A DNA stretch of 64,000 nucleotides, from assembly GCA_031002005.1 (NCBI GenBank), contig JARYHS010008074.1:178026494-178090493 (forward strand). Reading direction: 5' to 3'. The position numbers and the translations under genes are program-made. The stretch is from Vandiemenella viatica. Lineage: Eukaryota > Arthropoda > Insecta > Orthoptera > Morabidae. The notes beneath the pieces are model-generated. The model was not told the DNA's origin. It saw only the letters and a list, made by a program, of their open reading frames with translations, and did no database searches. This document shows, piece after piece, positions 46,132-57,358 of the stretch (its first letter is position 1; each line of letters starts with the position of its first letter).

Positions 46132-48239
46132 CTGAAAATTACAGAATTACGTAGTAAGAAATCAAATAAAAAACAGAAGATTTGCACTTATGGACTTATA
46201 CATTCACGCTTTTCAATATATACATCACTGTTTAGGTGTAAGTAAGGTATCATAGTAGGCCAAGAATAAGCTTCACACAGATATATATTATGTGCAACAT
46301 CATTTAAAACGACCAGATCTCTTGGTGAACTATTGAAACTAGGTCTACGTAAAATATCAAGTGTGATTTTTTTTTTATTTTACTAGCAATGTATTTATAC
46401 TAATGTAAGTAATATACTTCAGAATCATGTAATTTTCAGAACATTCACACTCAACAGAATTTTATTGTGAAACTAATTACTTGTATAATATTTGTTGAAA
46501 GACTAATACTAATACCACCAACAGATCCAGTGTTACATGATGACTGCTGCAATATATGTTTAAATTTTCATATGATCATCAATGAGAAATTTATCCCCAT
46601 TTTTTTAATTAATTGTTAAACATAGTTTTATAATTACAGTAACTGTTGCTGACCTAACAAAAAAAAAAAGGCTGTGTCCAATTACATACTGGCTACCAAC
46701 AATTAGCATCACATTAAATCTTCCTAATCTAAACAGTGGCTTCAATAAATTAATTAATTAGTGGCTAATTGCTTAATACTTATCAAAATAATCAATATAT
46801 GGCATTACGGTAGAGTCACATTTTCTGTTATTGTTTTGATCAGATATTCATTTCTGCTCTGTCTCCAGTATTGAGAATGTGATGATAGATATTTCAAATT
46901 TTAGGCCAAACCCTAAGGTATGCAAATATGAAAAAGTAAGTAGAGAGATAATGTCACGTATGTGATGGTACAGAAAGATTAAACCATGAATATGAGAGAA
47001 TATAGAAACTTTTAGAATTAAAGTATCAACCAGCAGCAGAACTTGAAGTTTGCAGGGTGAGAGTCAGATTTTAACTCTGGATTATAAATGTTCCAGCAAA
47101 CACACATTTAGTCAAAGAATGTGAAACCAAAGTCAATTAAGTTTGCATCATCAATAGTATTAAGTCAATTCAATAGGGTAAATGAAATATTTCTCATTAC
47201 ACATACATTACAGTATAACAAACTTCCCCAGAATAAGTACAAGATGTTATTCAATATTTCATATCTATACATGTGACTGCCCAGTTTATGGCAGGCCTGG
47301 GAGAAGCCAGTTTGAACAAGCTATTGGTGTTAGTCTTGAAGTGAAATTTTGAGGCCACAGTGAACAGTGATTATTTTATCAGGCAAATTCTAACACCAGT
47401 CTACCCTCCACTGGCTTAGAAAGCAACTGCCACTATTTCAGACCTTGGATTTTTTGTTGTTGACAAATCCACTGTTGATACTGCTGCTAAATCTGCCATC
47501 TTTGCAGTGGTTTTAGCAGGCAGTATTTCTGCTTCTGGCAGAACTTCTGAACTGACTGCCACCTTGTTTGAGGTTGCAGTTATCTTTCTTCCAACATCAA
47601 TTGTCTAAACCTCTGTTACCTTAGCTGATTTTGCATTACTCTTTCACTAACTCGAACATGTCGTCCTTGTGCCCACATCAGTGACAAATGTATGAAGCAT
47701 CCACCAATGGGGGAAAATTTGAACAAAAAATGGGAGAGACTTGGGCAGCAACTTACTTTTTCATTTCACTGGCCGGTATATGCTTCATGGTTTTTGAGTC
47801 CTATCTCTAGCACTTTTCAAGATACATTCAATACTCCTTACATTAGGCAAAGCGTGTACCACAACAGTTGTTGCACACCTGTGATAGAGTGCATTCATGA
47901 CAACTCACTTAACCCCATTTCTCACAGATTGAGTTATATTAGCAAGATGCTGTTGTATGAATTAATCTCTGGTACTGAAAGCAGCACACTGGGTTGTAAA
48001 CATTCAAGTGTACAGTGACTTTTATAGGACATGATTTTAAGTTGTTAGTAACATTGGTGTGTTTGTCACATGGTGAAGGTGGCCATCTTATATCCTTCAT
48101 GTGATCTGTCATACTTTGAGCACTTTTTCCGCTCCTCATTTTTAATAAATTACTCTCAGCTTCTATATCAATTTCATGTCATGTGATGACACACTTGCTT
48201 CTGTTTAGAGATCTGTGAAGATGGTATTTTACTGTAACT
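46132..48239. other. No gene supported
   Basis: AT-rich sequence. The stretch 47450-47700 (minus) looks like very worn coding DNA with Cys/His content, but I could not assign it. Confidence 0.35.
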
Positions 48240-48397
48240 GTAGGCTTCCACAGCCAGAGTCAGTTGTTTCTTGGATGTTCGGGTGACGCTGCGTCATGAT
48301 GCGTACAGCCGACATTTCGGCCAAAAGAAGTCCACAGAAGGATGGTCGAAATGTCATTTGCACACATCATGACACGGCAACACCAAGACAGCCAAGA
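48240..48397. mobile_element. Small foldback element between direct repeats
   Basis: Inverted pairs: TTCTTGGATGTTCGGGTGAC with TTCTTGGCTGTCTTGGTGTT, GTCATGATGCGTAC with GTCATGATGTGTGC, and ACATTTCGGCC with ACATTTCGACC. It is flanked by a longer-than-usual imperfect direct repeat, AAGATGGTATTTTACTGT (48218 on) and AAGATGGTACTTTACTGT (48398 on). Confidence 0.55.
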
Positions 48398-48420
48398 AAG
48401 ATGGTACTTTACTGTTAACT

Positions 48421-51400
48421 TCCTGAGCGTCTCACTGTTAAAAAGGAGAGAAATTCTATGTACTGACAGGTGTTTCTAAAAGCAATGTTCCTCACTGGAA
48501 GACCCTATATATTCTTTGGAATGTAGAAGGAAATAACTTTTCAAAAGTACCATTCATTTTAGGAATAGTTACAAAAATATCTCCAAAGAAAATTGTTTTA
48601 CTGCACAAATCTTCAGTCATGTGAGAAGGGCTGTTAACCCTTGCTGCATCTTTGACAGGTGGTAGACTGAAGATACTTGTAGTCCACCAGAGTGAAAGGA
48701 GGGTTTTTACTTATGGGATTTAAAGAGAGAGAAAGAGATTTGTTTCCCTCTCATTACCAAAGCAATTAAGCCAAAATGACTGTTATCAATGACAAACAAT
48801 GTTCCGCCACTGCACCATATGTTGGTGACTTAAGCATGCAAAGAGTTTAAAATATCATAAATTTGTTTCCATATCACATGTAGCATGGATGTACCAGATT
48901 TGTACCTAACCAATGTGGTCTAGTACCCTACAGGATTTAGATTACAAGTTCTCAATCTTGTTACACTCTGGCTTTTTCCACTTAAAATTCGGGACAACGT
49001 AAGTAATTAAGACAAATGTTAGCAGTAAAGAGTATAAAACCAGAATGAATTTATGTAGCAAGATTAAGGGCAACTATCTAAATTAAAATAAGGTGTGTAA
49101 AACAAAAAATAATTGTAGCAAGTTTAATAACAACTGGTTAAATGGGAGTTAGGGTTTTCTGCTATATACAATGGTATCATATCATGAATTTCACAACTTA
49201 GATAACAGCAAGAAAATTAAAGCTGCCAATTTCTAGAAGATTTCCTCAACTAACTGTTTTAAATACTTACATGGTTAAACAATTCTGTAAGTAGCAAGTT
49301 CAAGTGGTGTTAATGGCTAGGTGGCAGTTTCACGTTATCATTCATATCAAATCAAGTTAGTATATTCATATAAAATTACTCCCTGATAAGGCTAAGCTCC
49401 ACTATTTTCATAAATCAGGAAACTTTCTTCTTAGATTTTGGAGTAATGATTAGTGTTGTAACTAAACTACTTATACGAAATTTTGATACAATTTAGAAAT
49501 AATGTTTGTCAATAAGCTATTCAAAACCTTGTGTAACATAGTTGGCTTTATAGGCAACTGAAAATCAGAAGGGGAGAATGATCAGCATCGATTTGGGTAT
49601 GATATTCAAAGCGATACCACCCTTAATAGCTAACACCATCAGGTGTAGAAGGAAACATAACAATCACATCTCAATACCACGTAAAGTTTCTAAAGGGAGA
49701 TATGTGAAATATTAGATTCAGAACAAAGGACCCATGTAGCCTTGAAGCTTGTGATGAAGGATTTACAATATGTATGAAAAAATAGTAGGCAACGAATTCT
49801 GATATGGGCATGAAAATAACAGATCTTGGTTTTTAAGTCCAAAAGACAGTTACAAACAAAGTTTAAAGTAAATATGACAAGTTTCAAGGTAGTTTTTAAT
49901 TAAAGAAAAAATGACAATTCATTAATAAGACTGGAAACAAAATAAAATTACATTAGATTAAGGAGCTTTCTTTGCAGATAAGATGACAGTTGTTAGAGAT
50001 TCTTGGGGTGAGTATTTTAAATATAATTTCAAAGCAAAAGTCTGGACTGCAGCATTACAAAACACCTCATGAGAAAATGCAAAGTGGTTATCGGAATGAA
50101 GACCAGAAAAGTCAAATCTAAATTAGGCTGAATGTTTGGGAAGGGCCCTGTTTTAATTAAAGCACAATTTTTTAAAGTAAGTTTGATATAAGTTTCAATA
50201 AAAACAATCCACTGCTAATATACGATATTTAATTTTGAAAAATAAGAATGGAATTTAATAATGGCAGACTCGAGCAAGGAAAATTATATCTCTTTAAATA
50301 AATGTATTTAGTTGGGAGTAGTATACATGAAACTAATCATAAAAATGTGTACAATTTTCTGACTATAGAACAATGTAAGGGTGAAAACTGATACTCGGGG
50401 AGTAGTATCAGTTTAGTTGCCTTAACTGACTTCTGACTTGCTGAAAGTTCTACTAAGTTTGCATTAATAAATTTGAATGACCATGTATCCGCCTGGATTA
50501 TTCAACTGTAAGGCCTAGCGGTCGCCACATAGCTTGTTTAAACCAAAAGCTAGGGAAAGATTAATGTTCACTATGAAAGTATGTAAAAGTCCACTTGATG
50601 AAAAGTTTGAATTTATTTCACAGTCACATTTGAAAAACAGCAATTACAGTCGAATGGGCAATCGAACTAAACATCTCCAAAAATCACAAGTCATGAAGAG
50701 GAAGAAGTACCAGACTAAACCCTGTTTGAAAAATTATAAGTCAATACTTGCACCAATCACTGGCAGGAAATGTTAACATGGCGATGCATCATGCACATGT
50801 TGTATCTCAAAGTTCAAAACCTACCGGAAGTCATCTTGGTTGACCAACACACACAATACCCAACACACTAGCGCATGATTAACTCTAAAGGATAAAGGCC
50901 AAAAGATAAAGAGAAGACTCCGCAATACAAGACCAAAAGATAAAGACTCCCAGATACAAGACAACCTAGATGGTCACAGCACCTCCTATTTATACTCTCT
51001 GCCTTATGCTTACTGTGATCTACCGCTTGACAAAAATAGTTTCAAAAAATTTAATTAGAGTTAGTGTTCAAAATTTAACAGTGTGTAGCCTGGTCCTTAA
51101 GGTTTATTAAAAGTATGATGACTATAATTCTAAATTAACTCATTTTCTTGTAAATAATTAAAGTGTGTAGGTGTAATGGTAATGGACTTCCTAAGAACCG
51201 CTAAAAAATCTCCGGCCTATTCCTTGATTTGTGCAATTTTTGAAATTCCTGCTGGTTTACAAATTATCATGTTTGAATTAGCGTCAACGTGTTCTGTGTT
51301 TGCTCCTAATTTCAAAAATGTAACTTTTATTATTATCGGTGGTCTATTAGAGAAGTTATGTGTCTTACTAACTGCCTAGACGACATGATGGAAAAAATTC

Positions 51401-52926
51401 GGTTTCTCGTTAATAATTATTCAATTGTTGTTTATATCGAAAAAGTGTTGAATTTTCCTTTCATTTAGTTACGTGTTTTAAAAGTTGTTTTGTTTATGGA
51501 AATAGTCTTGTTTAGTCAATTTCGAAAACTACCACTTTTTTGTTTATGACATCATTACTTGAAAATTTATTTAATATCTGTTATACTGCCTGGAATGTTT
51601 TGAAACTTCAATGTGTTATACTAGATTCTTTACTCTTTCAGGAAATTTACTTTTTAGTTCGGGAAATTATCGAAAACGTGTTGTTATTCAACGCTGAAAC
51701 TTCAAGTGTGTCTAACGAAGTGTTTAAAATTAGGTTTACTTTGTTTATACAGCCTGAAATTACTGATTTTTAGTGAATTTAGTTTTCTTTTGGGTTATCA
51801 TTATTATGAAATTACTTTGCTGCAGTGAAAAGTGTTGAGAATTAGTGAAATTATCATGTAACCAAAATTGACTGTTTACAAATTGGATAATAATGGATTA
51901 CACTGTTTCAGGTTAGTTTAAAGGTAATTTATTATTATAAATTGTTTATTTAGAACTTTTATTATATCTTGAGTGACTTAACTGTTTTTAAATCAGCTTA
52001 TTTACTGAGTTAGGTTGCAGTATCGGCTTTTGCATGAAACATGTCTCTCATGTCCTGTAGTTGCAAACTGAAAAAATTTATGTTTAATGGAAAGCTTACT
52101 CCCTCCCTTATGCTCTATATCCAAGAAAACTAGAATTTACCCAAATTCTAAGGGGCTTACAACAAATACACTAGAACAAATAGTTTTGACAGTAAATCTG
52201 AAAGACAGGTTTTCAGACTTCAAAAATTTATAATGAGAAAGCAAAAACAGGTACGATAAAATTTATCAGCACATAAAGTACTTACAATAAAATGTTCTAA
52301 ATTATTACAAAGTTTCAGGAAGATTGGAAAAACTTTGGGAAAAGCCTTTGAAAGTGAAGCAAGACATAGAGAGAGGATAGACACATAGTGAGAAATGGCA
52401 GGTGGGACACAGTGGAAATTTCTGTCAGAGTTTGCATCCTTTTGTTGCTAACCTATTAAAGAAACTCTCGAGAACAGACCTTGACCGCTTTTATTTTTCG
52501 ACAGTTGTCAGGGTGAGGAATGTGTGTGATGGTTAAGGACAGTGCCAGGCTGTAGGCTAATCATGTTTAACTGAACTTTGAAGATTTGTACTAGAGTCAT
52601 TTTAGTTTTGGAGTAGAATTCTAGAACATGAACATCTTTTCTGGAATTTCATTTATTAGCTATGGCAACCTTGTTTGGAGTAGGAGGTTTCAAGTGAAGA
52701 TAGTGTATATAGTAATTGAATGGAGTGTATATGATTTTCCTGGCATTAAACCGCAGACATCAGAGAGAAGTCTAATTGGAATTATTTCTGTTGCCATGCT
52801 AGAGATGTCTTAGAAATTTGAAAATAAAATACTGGATTTTAATTTGAATTTGTGTTTTGAAATATCATTTAACATTTAACCCTCACTGGATGGTTCTACT
52901 ATTAAATTATAGGGTTTGGTGACTGG
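48421..52926. other. No gene supported
   Basis: About 4.5 kb of AT-rich DNA. A 67-codon frame at 51176 and a 77-codon frame at 51540 have no recognised domain. 49080-49140 is an inverted partner of 44958-45010. Nothing else was recognised. Confidence 0.4.
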
Positions 52927-52931
52927 TTAAT

Positions 52932-53128
52932 TGTTGGTAATTATATATTTATATTGGCAACTCTGTAGGAATATATTATCTATGCATTCATTCGTTTGTA
53001 TACTCTATGCTCTATTATACTATGGTTGACAGCAAGAAGACAAAAGATGTGTAAGCAAAAGTTGATTTAATTTCTTTAATAAAAGTGGTTACTAAATATA
53101 AAAACGAGTATTATTCTTAATATTAAAA
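52932..53128 (+). repeat. 5' LTR of a copia-type retrotransposon
   Basis: It starts TGTTGGTAATTATA and ends TATTAAAA just before the primer-binding site. It is 197 nt long and differs from the 3' LTR (57157-57353) at two positions that I can see. The 5-bp target duplication is TTAAT (52927-52931 and 57354-57358). The end lacks the usual CA, but the duplication fixes the border. Confidence 0.9.
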
Positions 53129-53144
53129 TGGTAGCAGAGCGTGG
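53129..53144 (+). promoter_or_regulatory. Primer-binding site for initiator Met tRNA
   Basis: TGGTAGCAGAGCGTGG immediately follows the 5' LTR. Its first 11 bases are complementary to the 3' end of insect initiator methionine tRNA (CTCTGCTACCA), the usual primer of copia-type elements. Confidence 0.8.
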
Positions 53145-53221
53145 TTTTTAAAAGGACTAAAGTGAAAACAAGGATTTTTGTGTGCAAACAAGAAAAATAT
53201 AAAAAGATCATCTACGTGAAA

Positions 53222-53986
53222 ATGGCGGCGAAAAATAGTGATATTAACATTCCAATTTTCGATGGTTCAGACTATAGCAATTGGAAAATACGTATTCTCA
53301 AGTTCCTACAATTCAAAAAGTATAAAGATGTAGTAATGCGACCTAAAACATCTGCCGACGATGCCACATGGGACGATCGTGATATTCAAGCTACCAACTA
53401 TATTTACAGCGCAATAACGAACAGACAATTGGAATTAGAGACGACCTACGAAATCATTCAAAAGTTTAATGAAATGTATCTGAAAAAGTCGACACCTTTG
53501 CAAATTGTATGCCGACATAACCTTGAAAATGTCAAATTGAAAAATTACGCAGAAGTGTCCTTGTTCTTCGACGACTTTGAAAAGTGTGTAAACGAACTGA
53601 AACAAGCTGGGGCGGTAATATCAGAACAAGAAAAACTGAATTATATGCTGAAATCTTTGCCGCAGAATTATAGTCATATTGGGGACTTGATTGACGTGCT
53701 CCCTGAAAAGGACAGAACAGTAGATTATTTGAAAAGTAAAATAAAATTGAAAAGGACCGAAGAAGAATCAAATGAGACATCACGTGACAGCTCTAATGCT
53801 TTTCGACCAGAAACTAAGACATCATCAGCGTCACACACAAACTGTTTTAAACCAGGTCAGTTTCAAAAGGAATGTCGTACTCGTACTGAATATACACAAA
53901 GAGGTCGAGGTCGTGGATATTCTATGAATAGAGGTCGCGGATATTTTGGAAGTAGAGGACATGGATATTCCGTCAGTGGAGGATGA
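53222..53986 (+). pseudogene. Copia Gag, zinc knuckle damaged, stop at 53984
   Basis: The ATG at 53222 opens MAAKNSDINIPIFDGSDYSN, a Copia Gag start, with NWKIRILKFLQFKKYKDVV and LPQNYSHIGDLIDVLPEKD as further family features. It forms the virus-like particle coat in active elements. The nucleic-acid-binding CCHC box is reduced to CFKPGQFQKEC (second Cys and His lost), and an RGRG-rich tail follows. TGA at 53984-53986 cuts the frame where ...GYSVSGG should continue into GTYNARNF. The frame is open for 254 codons. A GTG-started extension upstream (53141) overlaps the primer site region and is not needed. Confidence 0.88.
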
Positions 53987-54129
53987 GGTACATATAATGC
54001 AAGAAACTTTCATGAACGAGGACATTATAATAATGAGCGACCCAGAAATGATCATGACAATATGGGAATAGTTTTCATACAACTATCGCAAATAATACAA
54101 CAACAAATGAAAATAATGAGACAAAAAAA

Positions 54130-54479
54130 GGAGAAATAGAATGGTTACTTGACAGCGGCTGTACAGATCATATTATTAACACGGATGAATACTTTGAATC
54201 TTGTGAGACATTAAAGAAACCTGTAAAAGTCAAAACTGATGATGGTAGAATACTACAAGCTGAAAAGATTTGAAATATAAAGGTAAATTTTATGGTTTAT
54301 GGAAAAAAATCAGAAGTGATGTTGAAAAATGTGTTCTATGTTAAAGAAATGAAAGCGAACTTATTAAGTTACTCAAGAATTACAGACAAAAACTCAATTG
54401 TGTCAAAGGGGAGATTGGCAAAAATATATAACCCATATAGAAAGGTGATAGGGATTGCAATTAAAGATGAAAGATTATA
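54130..54479 (+). pseudogene. Copia aspartic protease and linker, interrupted by a transposon
   Basis: It reads GEIEWLLDSGCTDHIINTDE, with the active-site Asp in DSGCTDH, then VKVKTDDGRILQAEKI, a TGA stop in place of a sense codon (near 54271), and MLKNVFYVKEMKANLLSYSR, the usual block before GAG-preintegrase. It lies in a different frame from Gag, so one indel separates them. At 54478 a DNA transposon has inserted at a TA. The reading continues in register at 55336. Confidence 0.85.
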
Positions 54480-55333
54480 CAGGGCGTTCGCCGGGAAACG
54501 CAACCCACTGTTAGCGCTACAAGGAAGAAACTGCTCCCGGCGAGCGAGCGCTCAGTTTCCGGCATTGTTCGACCGTCGGCCGCGGACTATTTCATAATAA
54601 TTACGCTTCATAAACTTCATAAACTTGTGTGCTAAGCATTTAAATGTGACGTAATTCATTAGCTTACCTTATAAAAGATGCTGGAAGTGTTGACCCTCTT
54701 GTGTAATGCACATTTCACATCTTCTGAACATATTTCGAGACACACGCTGCCCTAACTGACTTAATGATTTTTTGGGTGACTGTTCTAGTCGAAAAGCGAT
54801 ATCGTCAATTTTCTCCTCTGTGAGAATACGGTTGACCGACAGTCTCTTTTTGTTAAAAAATGAACCCGTTTCTCTTACTTTTTTAACCAGACGCAGAATT
54901 GTTGATTTAGCTGGCAGTAAAGCGCCAGGAAATTCGCGACGAAATATACTGCGACACTTTTTAAACGACTTCTTCTTCATATATGTATCATAGAGAAATA
55001 TTCTTTGTTGCAAACTGTAACGTACCATAATTTTACTCACACTCAAACACGGTACAGATTAATAAGAGTATGAAGCCCCAAACCAGCCAAACCGCAAAGA
55101 AACGTTTATTCACAACACTGATTAATAAGAGACTGAAGTCACAAACTATCTACAATGCAAAGAAACCGTTCTTAACAATGTAAGGGTCACTGCACTGCAC
55201 TGTTGGGGCAGCGGAGGTGTTAAACAGTGCGGTGATTCACGGTGCCGTTTGGCGGAAACAGCTGGCTCCAATGACCGAGCAAGTTGCCGACGGCAACAGA
55301 CTGGGAGGGTAGCGTTTTCCGGCGAACGCCCTG
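54480..55333 (-). mobile_element. DUF4817-type Tc1/mariner element, internally deleted, inside copia pol
   Basis: TIRs CAGGGCGTTCGCCGGGAAAC and inverted CAGGGCGTTCGCCGGAAAAC lie at the two ends, flanked by TA at 54478-54479 and 55334-55335. It is 854 nt. Removing it with one TA restores the copia reading (insert of 856 nt, and the frame registers agree). Upstream of the ORF (minus sense) are two imperfect direct repeats of about 65 nt containing TTTCTTTGC and CTCTTATTAATC (55060-55180). It is related in domain type to the element at 20001, but the TIRs differ. Confidence 0.9.
54669..55046 (-). CDS. Transposase-derived short protein: DNA-binding domain joined to C-terminus
   Basis: An intact 125-codon frame on the minus strand. 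Residues about 8-60 (VRYSLQQRIFLYDTYMKKKS... KSTILRLVKKVRETG) are a DUF4817 helix-turn-helix domain. Residues 70-97 (ILTEEKIDDIAFRLEQSPKKS) are the second helical region. After SLSQLGQ the frame passes directly to RNMFRRCEMCITQEGQHFQHL, which corresponds to the last residues of such transposases (compare ...EGHHFEHLT ending the one at 20141). The whole DDE catalytic core is therefore deleted, yet in frame. It cannot transpose by itself. It could bind the TIRs and act as a repressor, as KP does for the P element. That role is an inference. The start may be Met 55046 or the internal Met at about 55028. Confidence 0.7.
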   Translation of the reverse strand: MSVSKIMVRYSLQQRIFLYDTYMKKKSFKKCRSIFRREFPGALLPAKSTILRLVKKVRETGSFFNKKRLSVNRILTEEKIDDIAFRLEQSPKKSLSQLGQRVSRNMFRRCEMCITQEGQHFQHLL

Positions 55334-55335
55334 TA

Positions 55336-56584
55336 TAAGATGAGAAGCTATGTGAATGAAAATACCTTGGAAGCAAATTTAAGTAAAAGTAAAATGACTG
55401 TGAAAGAGAAATTACACCATACGCTGGGACATGTAAACTTCAATAATTTAGAAATGATGTGCAAGAATGAAACATTGGAAGGATTGCCTAAAGAGACTGA
55501 ACAAGAATATTTTAGGTGTGTGACATGCATAGAAAATAAAATGCATAACTTACCTTTTCATAATAACAGAAGAAAAGGAGATGATATACTACAAATAGTT
55601 CATACAGATTTGAATGGTCCTCATCAAACAGTAGGAGACCATGGTGAAAAATACTTTTTAAGTTTTATAGATGACTACAGCAAACTGGTTAAAGTCTACT
55701 GTATCCGGACAAAAGATGAAGTATATGATTGCTTAGTGCAATATGTTAATGAAGTACAAAACCTCACTGATAAGACAATAAAAGAATTACGTTGTGACAA
55801 TGGTACCGAATATATAAATTCAAGAGTTTTTCAGTTTGCAAGGGAGAAAGGAATCGTTATAAAACCTTGTCCAGCATATGTTCACGAATTAAATGGAACT
55901 GCAGAGAGGTATAACCGGTCTCTAATGGATATGGCAAGATGTCTCTTATCAGAAGCTAAAGTTGGAAGAAAATATTGGCCAGAAATAATTAAAACAGCTG
56001 CTTACCTCAAAAATAGAACCTTGACCAATACTATTGAAAAGAAAAGTCCGTATGAAATATTTTTCAAAAGGAAGCCTACAATGAAGTATCTGAAAATGTA
56101 TGGCAGTAGAGTCTTTGTACGAATACCAGAAGAGAGAAGAAAATCTAAATGGGACAAGAAAGCAGAAACTGCAATTTTACTTGGCTATACAGACACTGGA
56201 TATAGAGTATTAATTAACAACAAAGTAATAGTAGCCAGACATTGTGATATTGTAGAAGAAGATTTGACATTGTGTGGATTTCAAGATGAGAGAGACGAAA
56301 ATTTGGAAGAAGGAAAAGGAATTAAAAAGGAAAATTTGGAAGAGGAAAAAGAAATTGAAAAGGATAATCCAGAATGTGTGGGAGGAAATGATACAGATAC
56401 ACCAAACAGTAACAATGATGTAGAAATTGATGAAGACATGAACAGAAAGAAATCAAAAAGACAAGTTAAACCTCCAACGCGATTTGCTGATGAGTTTGGC
56501 TATTATTGTATCAGTGTAAACTACTGTGATGCTATGACACCAGAGAACTTTCAGGAGGCGGTGAACTGCGATGATGCAAATGAA
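55336..56584 (+). pseudogene. Copia integrase (open) and connection to RT
   Basis: The open frame of about 415 codons holds the GAG-preintegrase/zinc motif (HHTLGHVNF then CVTCIENKMH, an HHCC pattern). The integrase core follows with Asp in VHTDLNGPHQ, Asp in LRCDNGTEY and Glu in LNGTAERYNRSL, the DDE triad that joins viral cDNA to host DNA. GSRVFVRIPEERRKSKWDKK is the usual C-terminal block, followed by an acidic linker rich in Glu/Lys. The integrase is complete and undamaged. The frame ends at TGA (56585) where WKAAMDHEM should begin RT. It cannot be made as a normal polyprotein because of upstream stops and the transposon insertion. Confidence 0.88.
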
Positions 56585-57028
56585 TGAAAGGCAGCCATGG
56601 ACCATGAGATGAACAGCCTAGTGAAAAACAATACTTGGACACTCGTTGACAAGCCAACCAAGGAATAAAAGGTGATTGATGTGAAATGGGTATACAAAAA
56701 GAAGAGTGAAAAATATATTGCCCTATCAGAAGCAGTAACTGAAATCAATTTCCTAAGAAGCCTAATTAATGATGTATTTATTAAAATTTGTAAACCAGTA
56801 AAAATGTATGAAGATAATTCAGGCACTGTAGCAGTAGCTAAATATGGAAATTTCACTAAGAACTCTAAACACATTGAGGTCCAATACCATTATATTCATG
56901 AAAATGTCAAAGAAAAGTTTATTGATGTTATTAAAATAGAGTCTGAAAATAATATTGCAGATGTATTAACTAAAGCTTTGGAAAGTGTCAAATTTCTTAA
57001 ATTCAGAGAATCTTTAAACATTAAAAAT
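56585..57028 (+). pseudogene. Copia RT/RNase H remnant with a large internal deletion
   Basis: After the TGA the frame reads KAAMDHEMNSLVKNNTWTLV, the start of the Copia RT domain, then a TAA at 56666 and VIDVKWVYKKK. It jumps directly to SEKYIALSEAVTEINFLRSL and MYEDNSGTVAVAK, the end of RNase H, and finishes at KFRESLNIKN. The RT catalytic part and the first half of RNase H are gone, several hundred codons. This copy cannot reverse-transcribe itself. Confidence 0.88.
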
Positions 57029-57145
57029 TAGAGAATAGTATATTAGTAAGTTGTCTATATGAAACTATCAAGTTTTATGAACCTGTTCTTTAGTCTAATT
57101 TTATGATTCGGATTACTTGTGTTACCTATAGATTGCAATACAAAT

Positions 57146-57156
57146 GTAAGGAGGCG
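57146..57156 (+). promoter_or_regulatory. Polypurine tract before 3' LTR
   Basis: GTAAGGAGGCG lies directly before the 3' LTR, in the position of the plus-strand primer. It is purine-rich but short. Confidence 0.55.
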
Positions 57157-57353
57157 TGTTGGTAATTATACATTTATATTGGCAACTCTGTAGGAATATA
57201 TTATCTATGCATTCATTCGTTTGTATACTCTATGCTCTATTATACTATGGTTGACAGCAAGAAGACAAAAGATGTGTAAGCAAAAGTTGATTTAATTTCT
57301 TTAATAAAAGTGGTCACTAAATATAAAAACGAGTATTATTCTTAATATTAAAA
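57157..57353 (+). repeat. 3' LTR of the copia-type retrotransposon
   Basis: 197 nt, same ends as the 5' LTR. Two differences seen: CATTT for TATTT near the start and GGTCACT for GGTTACT near the end. It is followed by the TTAAT target duplication. Confidence 0.9.
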
Positions 57354-57358
57354 TTAAT

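Noticed and set aside
51176..51773. Two short open frames that could be small membrane proteins
   Set aside because: AT-rich DNA gives hydrophobic frames by chance. There is no conserved motif, and no promoter or splice site stands out.
53141..53221. Upstream extension of Gag to position 53141
   Set aside because: It would need a GTG start inside the primer-binding region; the ATG at 53222 fits the Copia Gag N-terminus.
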